The notes: generated by a model not told the origin, from the letters alone. Shown: positions 54,901 through 63,681, counted from the first letter of the stretch. The stretch: 64,000 nt of DNA from Selenomonas sp. ND2010 (GCF_000702005.1 NZ_JNKI01000014.1:1-64000); one strand, 5' to 3'. Made by a program: numbers and translations.

Positions 54901-55264
54901 GACACAGCTGGATTCTGCGATTACCGCCCTGAATGCGGAAGAAGCCGGTGCCGACATCATCAGCATTATCCGCCGCTATGCCATCGGTGCCCGCCTGATG
55001 AATCATCGGGAAAAGGTGGAAAGGGCCGTGAAACGCCTGCGGGCTAACCATAAGTTCACCAAAATGCAGGATACATGGATAGAGCTGATGAAAAACTATC
55101 TAATCAATGAACCTGTGCTGAACCGTGAAGCCTTGGACGAAGATTCCCGTCTGCGCAAAAAGGGCGGCTCGGCACGGGCGGACAAACTTTTGCAGGGACA
55201 GCTAAATGGGATTATTGCAGAACTTAATGAATATATGTATGACGACGGAGGAAGAAGCGCGTGA
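51989..55264 (+). CDS. hsdR: Type I restriction enzyme, R (endonuclease/translocase) subunit
   Basis: A 1091-residue motor nuclease. A DUF4145-like N-terminal domain (LFHSLRKIRNQAGHEGY) precedes the HsdR nuclease domain with D...EAK in GFADYALFIDLQLVAIIEAKAE (about residues 242-262). The SF2 helicase has Walker A ATGTGKT near residue 405, DEAH near 508, TATPAL, and QMLGRATRLC as motif VI. It cuts DNA after translocation when the target is unmethylated. The first gene of hsdR-hsdM-ATPase-nuclease-hsdS, overlapping hsdM by four bases. Confidence 0.95.
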   Translation: MAYSNFDFLSEKFPVLAHLGRLAEKYVYSDSNSCLFKLGMMGETMIKLMFDYDGIELPHEDKAVNRINKLRREDLLDADTAMLFHSLRKIRNQAGHEGYESVRDARNYLGITYSLSEWFMQTYGDYQYKNRPFVMPQETPAPVREDKGEEEALEKILLQQAAENAAKAPKVNKAVRQKYARKASNQRYKSEAETRVLIDEQLRQVGWEADTENLRYSKGTRPQKGKCLAIAEWPTDSASGKSGFADYALFIDLQLVAIIEAKAEHKDVAAVIDGQCKDYPKHIKNQHSDYVVGQWGDYQVPFTFATNGKPYLEQLRTKSGIWFLDLRQKTNRPQPLRGWFSPLGLVELLARDTGKGNEKLQAMPYAVLQDPDGLNLRAYQIAAIQAAEKAVLSGQQNILLAMATGTGKTRTVLGMIYRFLKTNRFQRILFLVDRNSLGTQAHDVFKDVKLEELMSLNQIYNIKGLDEKLIDRETRVQVATVQGMIQRIVFNDDERKPAVSDYDLIIVDEAHRGYTLDKMMDEEELVYRDQRDYQSKYRAVIEYFTAVKIALTATPALHTTQIFGEPIFKYTYREAVIDGFLVDYDAPHIIKTRLSEAGIHYGKGDTVAIYDPVTGEITNSEALEDELDFDVESFNRQIIVPDFNRKVLAEIAKDIDPTDEFGGKTLIYAVNDAHADMIVDILREIYADMDIDQDAIMKITGSIENGNQKKIQEVIRQTRNNQYPSIIVTVDLLTTGIDIPAITRLVFLRRVKSRILFEQMLGRATRLCPAIGKDHFEIYDPVGTFASLEKVSTMKPVVANPAATITKLIDTLVPEAQSEDKSVLTHQIDQLLAKIQRKGRNLTTEQEQQFMAMTGAKSYADYAHDLAEQDDKTARDRLIKDRAAFSYLENYIRPGRPQVVSDATDEVTYHVQGYGNAQQRPEDYLDEFTSYIKEHINEVAAINIICTKPAELTRKSLKELSLQLDREGYAPTQLDSAITALNAEEAGADIISIIRRYAIGARLMNHREKVERAVKRLRANHKFTKMQDTWIELMKNYLINEPVLNREALDEDSRLRKKGGSARADKLLQGQLNGIIAELNEYMYDDGGRSA

Positions 55265-56673
55265 CAACTCAGGATATTGTAGGCAAATTATGGAAATTAT
55301 GTGATGTACTGCGGGATGATGGCATTACCTATCATCAGTATGTAACGGAACTGACCTATATCCTGTTCCTCAAAATGGCCAAGGAAACAGGGGCGGAGGA
55401 CAGCATTCCCGCAGGCTATCGCTGGGATGATTTGGCGGCATTAGATGGCATTGAACTCAAAAAGTTTTATCGGCAGCTTCTGGAATATCTGGGTACGGAA
55501 TGTCAGGGGCGCATCCGCGAAATCTATAATGGAGCGTCCACCAGCATTGACGAACCGGCCAACCTCAAAAAACTCATCACTTCCATTGATGAACTGGACT
55601 GGTTCAGCGCGAAAGAAGAGGGCTTGGGCAATCTCTATGAAGGCCTGCTGGAGAAAAACGCCAACGAGAAAAAATCCGGTGCAGGGCAGTATTTCACGCC
55701 GCGTCCGCTGATTGATGTGATGACAAAACTCGTGAAACCACAAGCAGGCGAGAAATGCAATGACCCTGCGTGTGGCACTTTCGGCTTTATGATTGCCGCT
55801 TTCCAGTACGTTTACAGCCATACCAATGGTTTTATGGATTTGGACGGCGACCAGGCGCAGTTTGAATATGAAAAAGCGTTCACGGGCTGCGAACTCGTGC
55901 ATGATACGCATCGTCTGGCGCTGATGAATGCCATGCTGCATGAAATCGAGGGCAGAATCATGTTGGGCGATACGCTCTCACCTTTGGGCAAAAATCTGGA
56001 TGGGTATGATGTGGTGCTCACCAATCCGCCTTTCGGGACGAAAAAAGGCGGCGAGCGTGCTTCCCGCGATGACCTCGATGTGCTCACGAGCAACAAACAG
56101 CTCAACTTCCTCCAGCACATCTATAAGAGCCTTAAAAAAGATGGCAAAGCGCGGGCGGCTGTTGTCCTGCCCGATAACGTGCTCTTTGCTGATGGCGATG
56201 GCGCGAAAATCCGCGCCAATCTCATGGATAAATGCAACCTGCATACCATCCTGCGCCTGCCCACAGGCATTTTCTATGCGCAGGGAGTCAAGACCAATGT
56301 GCTGTTCTTTACCAGAGGAACGAGCGACAAGGATAATACCAGGGAAGTGTGGTTCTACGATCTGCGCACCAACATGCCGTCCTTCGGCAAGACCAACCCC
56401 TTGAAGCAGGAGCACTTCGCGGACTTTATGAAGGCTTACGAGGCTGAGGACAGAACCAAAGTGGAGGACGAACGCTGGAGTGTGGTGAGTCGCGCAGAAA
56501 TTGCCGCTAAAGGCGACAGCCTTGACCTTGGACTCATCAAAGATGACAGCATCGTGGATTACGAGGACCTGCCCGACCCGCTAACCGCTGCGGAAAACGC
56601 CGCTGATACCTTGGAAGAAGCCGTGGATATGCTGCGGGCGGTGGCGAAGGAACTGAAACAGCTCGGCGTATAA
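55261..56673 (+). CDS. hsdM: Type I restriction-modification system, M (methyltransferase) subunit
   Basis: Adenine-N6 methyltransferase of 470 residues. A helical N-terminal domain is followed by GAGQYFTPRPLIDVMTKLV, the SAM-binding DPACGTFGFMIAAF and the catalytic NPPF near residue 255 (VVLTNPPFGTKKG). The start is GTG at 55261, overlapping the hsdR stop as GTGA. With HsdS it methylates host targets. Two extra genes lie between it and hsdS. Confidence 0.95.
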   Translation: MTTQDIVGKLWKLCDVLRDDGITYHQYVTELTYILFLKMAKETGAEDSIPAGYRWDDLAALDGIELKKFYRQLLEYLGTECQGRIREIYNGASTSIDEPANLKKLITSIDELDWFSAKEEGLGNLYEGLLEKNANEKKSGAGQYFTPRPLIDVMTKLVKPQAGEKCNDPACGTFGFMIAAFQYVYSHTNGFMDLDGDQAQFEYEKAFTGCELVHDTHRLALMNAMLHEIEGRIMLGDTLSPLGKNLDGYDVVLTNPPFGTKKGGERASRDDLDVLTSNKQLNFLQHIYKSLKKDGKARAAVVLPDNVLFADGDGAKIRANLMDKCNLHTILRLPTGIFYAQGVKTNVLFFTRGTSDKDNTREVWFYDLRTNMPSFGKTNPLKQEHFADFMKAYEAEDRTKVEDERWSVVSRAEIAAKGDSLDLGLIKDDSIVDYEDLPDPLTAAENAADTLEEAVDMLRAVAKELKQLGV

Positions 56674-56688
56674 GGGAGAGGTAAGTTT

Positions 56689-57591
56689 ATGTCTGTGAGG
56701 AAAATAAGAGTAAATAATTATTCTGTATTTGCCGATATGGAAATAGATACAGAGGCAAATGTCAATGTGCTTGTCGGTCAAAATGGAACAGGAAAGACGC
56801 ATCTTTTGAAATATATCTATGTAGCATCTAAGCTTGACAAGTCAAAAGTCAATATTGATTTTTTGCGTCAATATGGGGTTCCGTTTGACAAGTCAAATTA
56901 TCCTGTGCAGGGATATCTGGTAACGGATAAAGAAGAAAGCAGTTTGGATGCACTATATATTCCGGTGAAGGATATGTTGACGCATGCGAAAGGTCTGCTC
57001 GCGATGGCAGAAAAGTATCGGGATTTTCCTTTTGACCGTACCTTGACGGATATTATCAAGCGTGCGAATCAGTGGACATTGAAAGAACCTACCTTGCTGG
57101 CCAAGGCGATATTGCCGCATTTAGAGCGTATGATGGATGGTCAGGTCGTGGTGCAGGATGAGGAATTCTATATTCGCAAACATGACGGGCGAATGGTCAG
57201 CTTTACTGTTGAAGCGGAGGGGCTAAAAAAAATCGGGTTGCTTTGGCAATTGCTGATGACGGAAAATATTCATGAAGACATGGTGCTGTTGTGGGATGAA
57301 CCGGAAGCGAATCTCAATCCAGAATTTTTCCCGGATTTGGTGGAGTGCCTGCTGGAACTTTCACGACATAATATACAAATCTTTGTCAGTACACATAATT
57401 ATATTTTTGCCAAGTATTTTGATGTACGCCGTCGTCAGGCGGATAGAATTTTCTTCCATGCGTTGTATTCAGGAGAAAATGGCGTTCATTGTGAAACGAA
57501 GAATACTTTTGCGGAATTAGAGCATAATGCCATTGCGGATACCTTCAATGCGCTATTGAATGAAGTCTATGATTTACAGGTAGGAGATTGA
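56689..57591 (+). CDS. AAA15/ABC-class ATPase embedded in the hsd operon
   Basis: A 300-residue SMC/ABC-like ATPase. Walker A is GQNGTGKT at residues 30-37, a degenerate signature region reads EAEGLKKIGLLWQLL, Walker B is MVLLWDEPEANLNPE near residue 202, and a switch His lies in STHNYIFAKYF. No long coiled coil, TOPRIM or fused nuclease, so the effector is probably the next protein. The gene sits 15 bases after hsdM with GGAGAGG before ATG. Its base composition is more AT-rich than hsdR/hsdM. Two TTGACAAGTCAA palindromes lie in its coding sequence. Confidence 0.82.
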   Translation: MSVRKIRVNNYSVFADMEIDTEANVNVLVGQNGTGKTHLLKYIYVASKLDKSKVNIDFLRQYGVPFDKSNYPVQGYLVTDKEESSLDALYIPVKDMLTHAKGLLAMAEKYRDFPFDRTLTDIIKRANQWTLKEPTLLAKAILPHLERMMDGQVVVQDEEFYIRKHDGRMVSFTVEAEGLKKIGLLWQLLMTENIHEDMVLLWDEPEANLNPEFFPDLVECLLELSRHNIQIFVSTHNYIFAKYFDVRRRQADRIFFHALYSGENGVHCETKNTFAELEHNAIADTFNALLNEVYDLQVGD

Positions 57592-57592
57592 T

Positions 57593-58108
57593 ATGGCTGG
57601 GATTTTTACGGATGAGAACCATTCCTGTGAAATCGACTTTACAAGGGCGAAATGGGCGACGGACCAGCTTCATGACATATTTCATGCAGCGAAACTTAGC
57701 TTGTTAAGCGATGTAGATTTTGTGGCTGAGACGGATGACGAACTTTTGCTGATAGAGTATAAAAATGCGAATTTGCGAGGTGCAGTAAATCCGGAGGCTT
57801 TCAAGCCAATGGCAGATAAGAAGCTGAATAGTGTGGCGCGGAAGTATTATGATAGTCAGCATTTCTTGCAAGCCATTCAACGCGGCAAGGGAAAAAAGAA
57901 GCACTATGTCTATATTTTGGAATGTGTCAAAGGGGATAGCGTTTTGCGTAATAGTGTGCGCGTGAATCTGGCTGGCCGCTTGCCGTTTAAATTACAGAAA
58001 GATGTAGCCGGGATGGAAAAAATGATTGATTCACTGGAAGTATTGAGCGTGGCAGAGTGGAACGAACGGTATGGGCGGTTTCCCTTGCGCCTGTTGGGAG
58101 ACGTGTAG
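57593..58108 (+). CDS. Small PD-(D/E)XK-like nuclease candidate embedded in the hsd operon
   Basis: A 171-residue protein with no family I can name. SLLSDVDFVAETDDELLLIEYKNANLRGA gives Asp40/Asp42, then Glu55-Tyr-Lys57 in a hydrophobic strand, the spacing of a PD-(D/E)XK nuclease core. A basic stretch RGKGKKKHYVYILECV follows. The ATG starts one base after the ATPase stop and the stop is directly followed by the hsdS ATG, so it is translated as a unit with both. Nuclease activity is inferred from motif only. Confidence 0.68.
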   Translation: MAGIFTDENHSCEIDFTRAKWATDQLHDIFHAAKLSLLSDVDFVAETDDELLLIEYKNANLRGAVNPEAFKPMADKKLNSVARKYYDSQHFLQAIQRGKGKKKHYVYILECVKGDSVLRNSVRVNLAGRLPFKLQKDVAGMEKMIDSLEVLSVAEWNERYGRFPLRLLGDV

Positions 58109-59464
58109 ATGGCAAAGAAGCAACTGACAATAGAAGAAAAATTAGAAGCGGCACTGGTGCCAGTCGAGGAACAGCCATATAAGGTGCCGGAGAATTGGTG
58201 CTGGGTGAGATTGGGGAGTATATCTACAAATCAATATGGATACTCTGCAAAGGCTATCTATGACAGCAATTACCCTAGAATGCTTAGAATTACTGATATT
58301 AAAGAAGATGGCGTGGATTGGAAGTCAGTTCCAAACTGTGTTATAGATGATGAGACTAAAGAAAAGTATCTTTTGCAGACAGATGATATTGTTGTTGCTA
58401 GGACTGGTGCTACAACAGGAAAAAGTTATTTGCTGGTGAATCCAGATAATGCAGTATTTGCTTCATATCTGATTCGTTTGAGGATAACGCGAGAAGTTTT
58501 GCCATCATACATTTATTTGTTTCTTCAATCTTCTCTGTATTGGAATCAGATAACGGAATTGGCAGCTGGTATTGCGCAACCGGGAGTTAATTCCTCTAAA
58601 TTATTGACGTTGATGGTTCCTTTGCCAAAGAACGCGGAACAGTCCCGTATAGTCGCCCGTATCGAATCTCTTTTCGCCAAGCTGGATGAAGCCAAGGAAA
58701 AAATACAGGAAGTTCTCGATGGAGCTGACCTGCGCCGCGCCGCTATTTTGCATCAAGCTTTTACAGGCAAGTTGACGGCGAAGTGGAGAAAGGAACGTGG
58801 CGTAAGGTTAGAAGATTGGAGAAAAACTACCTTAAAAGAAATTTCATCAGCTATTGGCGATGGTTTACATGGCACCCCAGAATATGATGCTGAGGGAAAA
58901 TATTTTTTTATAAACGGCAATAATTTCTTCGATGACCATATTGAAATTAAGCCGGACACAAAAAAGGTAAATGAAAAAGAATATAATAAATATAAAATTG
59001 CTTTATCAAGCAGTAATACAGTTTTCTTGTCTATAAATGGAACGTTAGGAAAAACAGCTTTTTATAACAATGAGCCAGTAATTTTGGGAAAGAGTGCCTG
59101 TTATATAAATGTTATGTCAATGGTAAATAAATATTGGTTAAAATATTTTTTTCAAACTCTAGAGTTTATCAATTATGCTAATGAAAAGGCTACTGGTAGT
59201 ACGATAAAAAATCTTGGCTTAAAAGCAATACGAGAGAAAAAAATATATTTACCTTCCATGCCGGAACAGCAAGAAATCGTCCGCTTGCTGGACAATCTGC
59301 TCTCCCGCGAACAATCCACGGTCACTGCTTGCGAAGAAGCCTTGACCACCATTGACACCCTCAAAAAATCCATCCTTGCCCGCGCCTTTCGTGGCGAATT
59401 GGGCACTAATGACCCCGCTGAACCAAGCGCCAAGGAACTGCTGCAAGAAATACTAGCAAGCTAG
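58109..59464 (+). CDS. hsdS: Type I restriction-modification system, S (specificity) subunit
   Basis: DNA-recognition subunit of 451 residues with two target recognition domains (about 30-170 and 235-385), each followed by a conserved helical spacer (AEQSRIVARIESLFAKLDEAKEKIQ and PEQQEIVRLLDNLLSREQS). Both recognition domains are strikingly AT-rich (58205-58620 and 58810-59260) while the spacers are GC-rich, the usual sign of domain shuffling. The target sequence cannot be read from the protein. Confidence 0.94.
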   Translation: MAKKQLTIEEKLEAALVPVEEQPYKVPENWCWVRLGSISTNQYGYSAKAIYDSNYPRMLRITDIKEDGVDWKSVPNCVIDDETKEKYLLQTDDIVVARTGATTGKSYLLVNPDNAVFASYLIRLRITREVLPSYIYLFLQSSLYWNQITELAAGIAQPGVNSSKLLTLMVPLPKNAEQSRIVARIESLFAKLDEAKEKIQEVLDGADLRRAAILHQAFTGKLTAKWRKERGVRLEDWRKTTLKEISSAIGDGLHGTPEYDAEGKYFFINGNNFFDDHIEIKPDTKKVNEKEYNKYKIALSSSNTVFLSINGTLGKTAFYNNEPVILGKSACYINVMSMVNKYWLKYFFQTLEFINYANEKATGSTIKNLGLKAIREKKIYLPSMPEQQEIVRLLDNLLSREQSTVTACEEALTTIDTLKKSILARAFRGELGTNDPAEPSAKELLQEILAS

Positions 59465-59474
59465 AGTGTAGAAT

Positions 59475-59515
59475 TTGACAAGTCAAACTTGACCGGTCAA
59501 AGATTGACTTGTCAA
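59475..59515. repeat. Triple TTGAC-NN-GTCAA palindrome array
   Basis: Three 12-bp units, with centres AA (59475-59486), CG (59489-59500) and TT (59504-59515), are separated by 2 and 3 bases. The array as a whole is nearly palindromic. It lies 10 bases after the hsdS stop and has no T run. The same unit occurs twice inside the ATPase gene and once at 37781-37792. Confidence 0.85.
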
Positions 59516-59627
59516 ATGCAGACTGGCGGCGTGTTACGCAAAGAAAGCAGTGGAAAACTTGCAGACCTAGTGAGCGATTATGCCTGCCATGACAGATAAG
59601 AAGAAATCAGCTAGTGTAATGGTATAG

Positions 59628-59698
59628 GCCGTGAGGGCGTGGTCACTCTCGCGGCTTTTCACGTGTCTGCATCTTCTGTCGGAGGTGCAGGCTTTTTT
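59628..59698 (+). terminator. Two tandem terminators after the restriction operon
   Basis: GCCGTGAG/CTCGCGGC (59628-59655) then TTTT, and CTGCATCTTC/GGAGGTGCAG (59667-59690) then TTTTTT. Confidence 0.75.
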
Positions 59699-59793
59699 CT
59701 TTGGGAAGTATTTTGGTTGCGGGCTGGATATGTGGTACAATGAGACTGTATTTATTGTTTATTCGATAAGAAAGAAGCAGGTGAACAGATTCT

Positions 59794-60804
59794 TTGCAGC
59801 AGGCATTAGAAAAGCAGATTGTCTTTCAAGACCATAAAGAAGCTTATTCACTTTTAGGTGAGCGCGATGAGTTCCTGCAGGCAATGCGGGATAATTTTGA
59901 TTGTCAGTTTATAAGCCGTGGCGATCGCATTGAGATACTCGGCGAGGCCGCGATGGTTGAGCCGGCGGCCAAGGTGCTCGAGGAGTTACAGTATCTCTAT
60001 CGTCAGGGCACGACGATTACGATGCATGAAGTGCGTTATGGAATCGGGCTGGTAAAGGGGGGCAAGGGCGAGGCTCTGCACACTTTATTTGGCGATACGA
60101 TCCTCGTGACGTCGCGTGGCCGTCATGTCCGTCCGAAGACGCTCGGTCAGCGTCTTTATCTCGATACGATTCGCCGCAATTCCATAACCTTTGGCATTGG
60201 CCCAGCTGGTACGGGTAAGACGTATCTGGCAGTTGTCATGGCGGTGGCTGCTCTGCGCAATAAGGAAGTAAATAAGATTATCCTGACGCGTCCTGCCGTC
60301 GAGGCTGGCGAGCGTTTGGGCTTTTTGCCTGGCGATTTGCAGGATAAAGTTGACCCGTATTTGCGTCCGCTTTACGATGCACTGCAGGACATCTTAGGGC
60401 AGGATACGTATCAAAAGTTTATGAGCAAGGGCATCATTGAGATTGCACCGCTGGCTTATATGCGCGGTCGTACGCTCGAGGATGCGTTTATTATCCTTGA
60501 TGAGGCGCAGAACACGACGGACAAGCAGATGAAGATGTTTTTGACGCGTCTTGGTTTTGGTTCCCGTATGGTGGTCACGGGAGACCTGGGACAGGTAGAT
60601 CTTCCCCGCGGTGTCACTTCGGGACTTCGTGAAGCATCGGAAGTCCTAAAGGGCGTAAAGGGCGTCGGTATCGTGAGGATGGCGCCGATGGATGTCATTC
60701 GCCATGAGGTGGTTACCCGCATCGTTGAGGCGTATGGCGATTGGGAAGCCAAAAAGAAAAAGGCCAAGGCAAAAGCTGAGGCAGAGAGACAGGGAAAGGG
60801 ATAA
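59794..60804 (+). CDS. PhoH-family ATPase
   Basis: A 336-residue cytoplasmic P-loop ATPase of the PhoH-like (YbeZ) group: Walker A GPAGTGKTYLAVVMAV, LTRPAVEAGERLGFLPGDLQDKVDPYLRPLYD, Walker B EDAFIILDEAQNTT. It normally stands beside ybeY and probably assists rRNA maturation. TTG 59794 is preceded by AGGTGA at nine bases. A Lys/Ala-rich tail ends the protein. ybeY-era begins three bases after its stop. Confidence 0.92.
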   Translation: MQQALEKQIVFQDHKEAYSLLGERDEFLQAMRDNFDCQFISRGDRIEILGEAAMVEPAAKVLEELQYLYRQGTTITMHEVRYGIGLVKGGKGEALHTLFGDTILVTSRGRHVRPKTLGQRLYLDTIRRNSITFGIGPAGTGKTYLAVVMAVAALRNKEVNKIILTRPAVEAGERLGFLPGDLQDKVDPYLRPLYDALQDILGQDTYQKFMSKGIIEIAPLAYMRGRTLEDAFIILDEAQNTTDKQMKMFLTRLGFGSRMVVTGDLGQVDLPRGVTSGLREASEVLKGVKGVGIVRMAPMDVIRHEVVTRIVEAYGDWEAKKKKAKAKAEAERQGKG

Positions 60805-60807
60805 GGA

Positions 60808-62223
60808 ATGGAAGTAATCATTAGCAATTACCCTGAGGAGCTTACGTTTCCGCAGGAATATATCGATAACGTCAAAGCCGCAGCCGAAATGGTAGGCAGA
60901 CTGTACGATGTAGAAAATGGCGAGGTCAGTGTCACCTTGACCAATAACGAGTATATTCACACGCTCAATAAGCAGTATCGGGGAATCGACCGGCCGACGG
61001 ATGTGTTGTCCTTTGCCCTCAACGAGAGTGAGGAGCCGGAAATCGAAGGGGAACCAGAAGTCGATGTGTTAGGCGACCTTATCATTTCGGTCGAACGGGC
61101 GGAGGAACAGGCGGCAGATTTTGGACACAGCGTCCGCCGCGAGATGGCTTTTTTGACGGTTCATGGCATGCTCCATCTGCTGGGCTATGACCACATGGAA
61201 GAGGCGGACCGTCTGGAGATGGAGGAAGAGCAGCGCTATGTCATGGAGCAGCTCGGAATCTCTCGTGACGATGAGGCGGTGGAAAAGACTTCCCCAGAGA
61301 AAAAGCAGCAGCCGGCAGCTGCGAAGAAAGGCAAGCATAAATCGGGTTTCATTGCGGTAATCGGCCGGCCGAATGTGGGAAAATCCACGCTGGTCAATAC
61401 GCTTATCGGGCAGAAAATCGCTATCATGAGCGATAAGCCGCAGACTACCCGCAACCGTATCATGTGCGTATTGACACAGCCGGATGCACAGATTGTGTTC
61501 CTTGATACGCCGGGTATCCATAAGCCAAAACACAAACTGGGCGAATACATGGTAAAAGCGGCGGAAGGCACGTTAAAGGAAGTCGATGCCATCCTCTTCG
61601 TCGTAGATGCTACGCAGAAGCTGGGACCGGGTGAGATGTATATCCTGGAGCGTTTGCAGGCGACGAAGCGTCCGGTTATTCTTGTCGTCAATAAGATTGA
61701 TTTGATTGAGCGCGAGCAGGCTTTGCCGATTATCGCTCACTATACCAGCAAGTATTCCTTTGCCGGTGTCGTGCCCATCTCGGCGATGGAAAAGATGAAT
61801 CTCGACGGGCTGCTCGATGAGGTCAAGGGCTATTTGCCGGAAGGGCCGCAGTATTATCCAGAGGATATGATTACAGACCAGCCGGAACGTCTTATCGTGG
61901 CGGAACTTATCCGCGAAAAGGCGTTGCATCTCACGCGGGATGAGATTCCTCATGCCATTGCTGTGGATGTCGATGAGATGACTACGCGTCCGAATGAGGA
62001 TGTCTATATCCGAGCAACGATTTATGTCGAGCGTGATTCGCAAAAGGGAATCATCATCGGGGCGAAGGGCTCTATGCTTCGTGAAATCGGAGCGTTGGCT
62101 CGGACGGATATCCAGAATCTCTTGGGATCGCGGGTGTTCTTGGATCTTTGGGTCAAGGTGCGCAAAGATTGGCGTGACCGCGATGGAATCTTGCGTAATT
62201 TTGGATTTGGTGACGAGCGATGA
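60808..62223 (+). CDS. ybeY-era: Fused rRNA-maturation endoribonuclease YbeY and GTPase Era
   Basis: One 471-residue frame carries both proteins. Residues 1-155 are YbeY with the zinc motif [11 protein letters not shown] (His119, His123, His129). A charged linker of about 25 residues ([17 protein letters not shown]) leads to Era: G1 GRPNVGKS (185-192), DTPG, NKID and a C-terminal KH domain ([15 protein letters not shown]). Both act in 16S rRNA 3' maturation and 30S assembly, and are often neighbours. No in-frame stop or ribosome site separates them. Confidence 0.94.
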   Translation: MEVIISNYPEELTFPQEYIDNVKAAAEMVGRLYDVENGEVSVTLTNNEYIHTLNKQYRGIDRPTDVLSFALNESEEPEIEGEPEVDVLGDLIISVERAEEQAADFGHSVRREMAFLTVHGMLHLLGYDHMEEADRLEMEEEQRYVMEQLGISRDDEAVEKTSPEKKQQPAAAKKGKHKSGFIAVIGRPNVGKSTLVNTLIGQKIAIMSDKPQTTRNRIMCVLTQPDAQIVFLDTPGIHKPKHKLGEYMVKAAEGTLKEVDAILFVVDATQKLGPGEMYILERLQATKRPVILVVNKIDLIEREQALPIIAHYTSKYSFAGVVPISAMEKMNLDGLLDEVKGYLPEGPQYYPEDMITDQPERLIVAELIREKALHLTRDEIPHAIAVDVDEMTTRPNEDVYIRATIYVERDSQKGIIIGAKGSMLREIGALARTDIQNLLGSRVFLDLWVKVRKDWRDRDGILRNFGFGDER

Positions 62224-62906
62224 GTGAACACGAAGGAAAGAAAAATAGCAGCAGTATTTCCGGCCGGATTTCCCGGCGCTTTATCAATGGCCTCATTCTG
62301 TTGGTTCCGGTGGCCATTACCTTTTTTGTCATTGAGGAGACGCTTCATTTTACGGAAGGGGTACTCGGAAAACATCTGCCGTTTTATTTCCCTGGCATGG
62401 GGATTATCACGCTGCTGGCCTTCATCTATCTGACCGGTTGGGCGTCGTCCTATTGGGCTACCCGCCGGCTTATCCATCTGGGTGAGAAGCTGCTCGGGAA
62501 GATTCCCGTCGTTAAATTTATCTACAACAGTGTCAAGCATCTTTCGACGGCGGTATTTGAGTCGAATAATATGTTTGACCATGTCGTGCTGGTGCCTTAT
62601 CATCAGTCCAAGGCCTTGGGGTTCATCATGGCGGATGTGCCGCCCATGCTCAAAGAGCAGCTTGGCGATGACTATGTCTGTGTCTTCGTGCCTTGGAGCC
62701 TTAATATGACTTCGGGTACGAATCTCTTTGTACTCAAGAAAGATGTCATCTATCTGGACATCAGCAGTGAGTCGGCGCTGCAGTATATGCTTACAGCAGG
62801 TGCGGTCATGCCCAAACGGTTGAGTCACAAAACTCCCCAGGAGAATCCGGCTGGAAATCTTTCACCGGAAGCCCTGCAGGAACTTGCCAAGAAGGAAGTA
62901 AAGTAA
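62220..62906 (+). CDS. DUF502 family membrane protein
   Basis: A 228-residue inner-membrane protein with two hydrophobic helices near residues 24-42 and 58-78, then a conserved cytoplasmic domain: [26 protein letters not shown] and [28 protein letters not shown] match DUF502. Function unknown. The start overlaps the era stop (ATGA), and recO overlaps its own stop by one base, so it belongs to the phoH-recO operon. Confidence 0.88.
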   Translation: MSEHEGKKNSSSISGRISRRFINGLILLVPVAITFFVIEETLHFTEGVLGKHLPFYFPGMGIITLLAFIYLTGWASSYWATRRLIHLGEKLLGKIPVVKFIYNSVKHLSTAVFESNNMFDHVVLVPYHQSKALGFIMADVPPMLKEQLGDDYVCVFVPWSLNMTSGTNLFVLKKDVIYLDISSESALQYMLTAGAVMPKRLSHKTPQENPAGNLSPEALQELAKKEVK

Positions 62907-63637
62907 TGGCGCTTTATCAGACGGAAGCGGTAGTCCTAGGGGCGAAGAACTGGGGCGAAGCGGATAAGATGATGACGTTTTTTACCCGGGAACGAGGCCT
63001 GGTGCGGGCGGCTGCTTTTGGCTGCCGGCGGCCGCGCAGTGCCTTGGCGGGGGGCATGCAGATGTTTTCCCATCTTGATTTGCAGTTGGCTGAGGGACAG
63101 CGGGTCGATACGGTGAAGCAATGTACACTCAAACAGCATTACCGGAAATTAAGTGAAGATTTGACGGTCATGTCGTATGGGAGTTTTGTGGCGGAGTTTT
63201 TACGGGAATTCCTGCCCGAAGGCCAGCCGGAACCCCAGATGTTTGAACAGCTGCTGCTGATTTTGACGGCGTTTGAAACGCGCAATCCGCGGGTGACAGC
63301 CGCTGCTGCGGTGTATCAGCTGTTGGAATTTACTGGGATGCAGCTTCATTATGAGCATTGTGTTCATTGCGGCAAAATCATAGCCGGCGATGCGTTCTTT
63401 TCGCAGTCAGCTGGCGGCGTCCTTTGCGAAGAGTGCCGGGAGGCGGGCTCTGCGCCTTTCCCGGATGATTTGCGCTTGTTTATTTTGCGCTTGCGCGATT
63501 TTAACTGGCAGGAAGGGGAAGTGCTTACGATTCGTTCGCGGCTCCTGCTCCAAGCAGAGCAGATCCTGCTCAATTATCTGCAATCACTCTTGGGGCGGCC
63601 ACTGAAGTCGCTGGCTTTTATCCAGGCGTTGGGATGA
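62906..63637 (+). CDS. recO: DNA repair protein RecO
   Basis: Recombination mediator loading RecA with RecF/RecR. An N-terminal OB fold (YQTEAVVLGAKNWGEADKMMTFFTRERGLVRAAAFGCRRPRSALAGGMQMF is the region) is followed by helices and a zinc finger, CVHCGK...GGVLCEEC. 243 residues. Its place after era matches the common Firmicute order era-recO-glyQ. Confidence 0.94.
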   Translation: MALYQTEAVVLGAKNWGEADKMMTFFTRERGLVRAAAFGCRRPRSALAGGMQMFSHLDLQLAEGQRVDTVKQCTLKQHYRKLSEDLTVMSYGSFVAEFLREFLPEGQPEPQMFEQLLLILTAFETRNPRVTAAAAVYQLLEFTGMQLHYEHCVHCGKIIAGDAFFSQSAGGVLCEECREAGSAPFPDDLRLFILRLRDFNWQEGEVLTIRSRLLLQAEQILLNYLQSLLGRPLKSLAFIQALG

Positions 63638-63646
63638 AGCCGTGAG

Positions 63647-63675
63647 TTGACATTTGTCCGCGTTTTTGTTAAACT
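63647..63675 (+). promoter_or_regulatory. glyQ leader promoter
   Basis: TTGACA at 63647-63652, 17 bases, TAAACT at 63670-63675. Confidence 0.75.
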
Positions 63676-63681
63676 CGTAAC

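Noticed and set aside
59475-59515. Triple palindrome as a CRISPR array or terminator
   Set aside because: Units are 12 bp with 2-3 base gaps, so there are no spacers; no T run follows, so it does not look like a terminator. No CRISPR array was seen anywhere in the window.
59631-59837. Short frame before phoH
   Set aside because: It covers two terminator hairpins and overlaps the phoH start; no ribosome site of its own.
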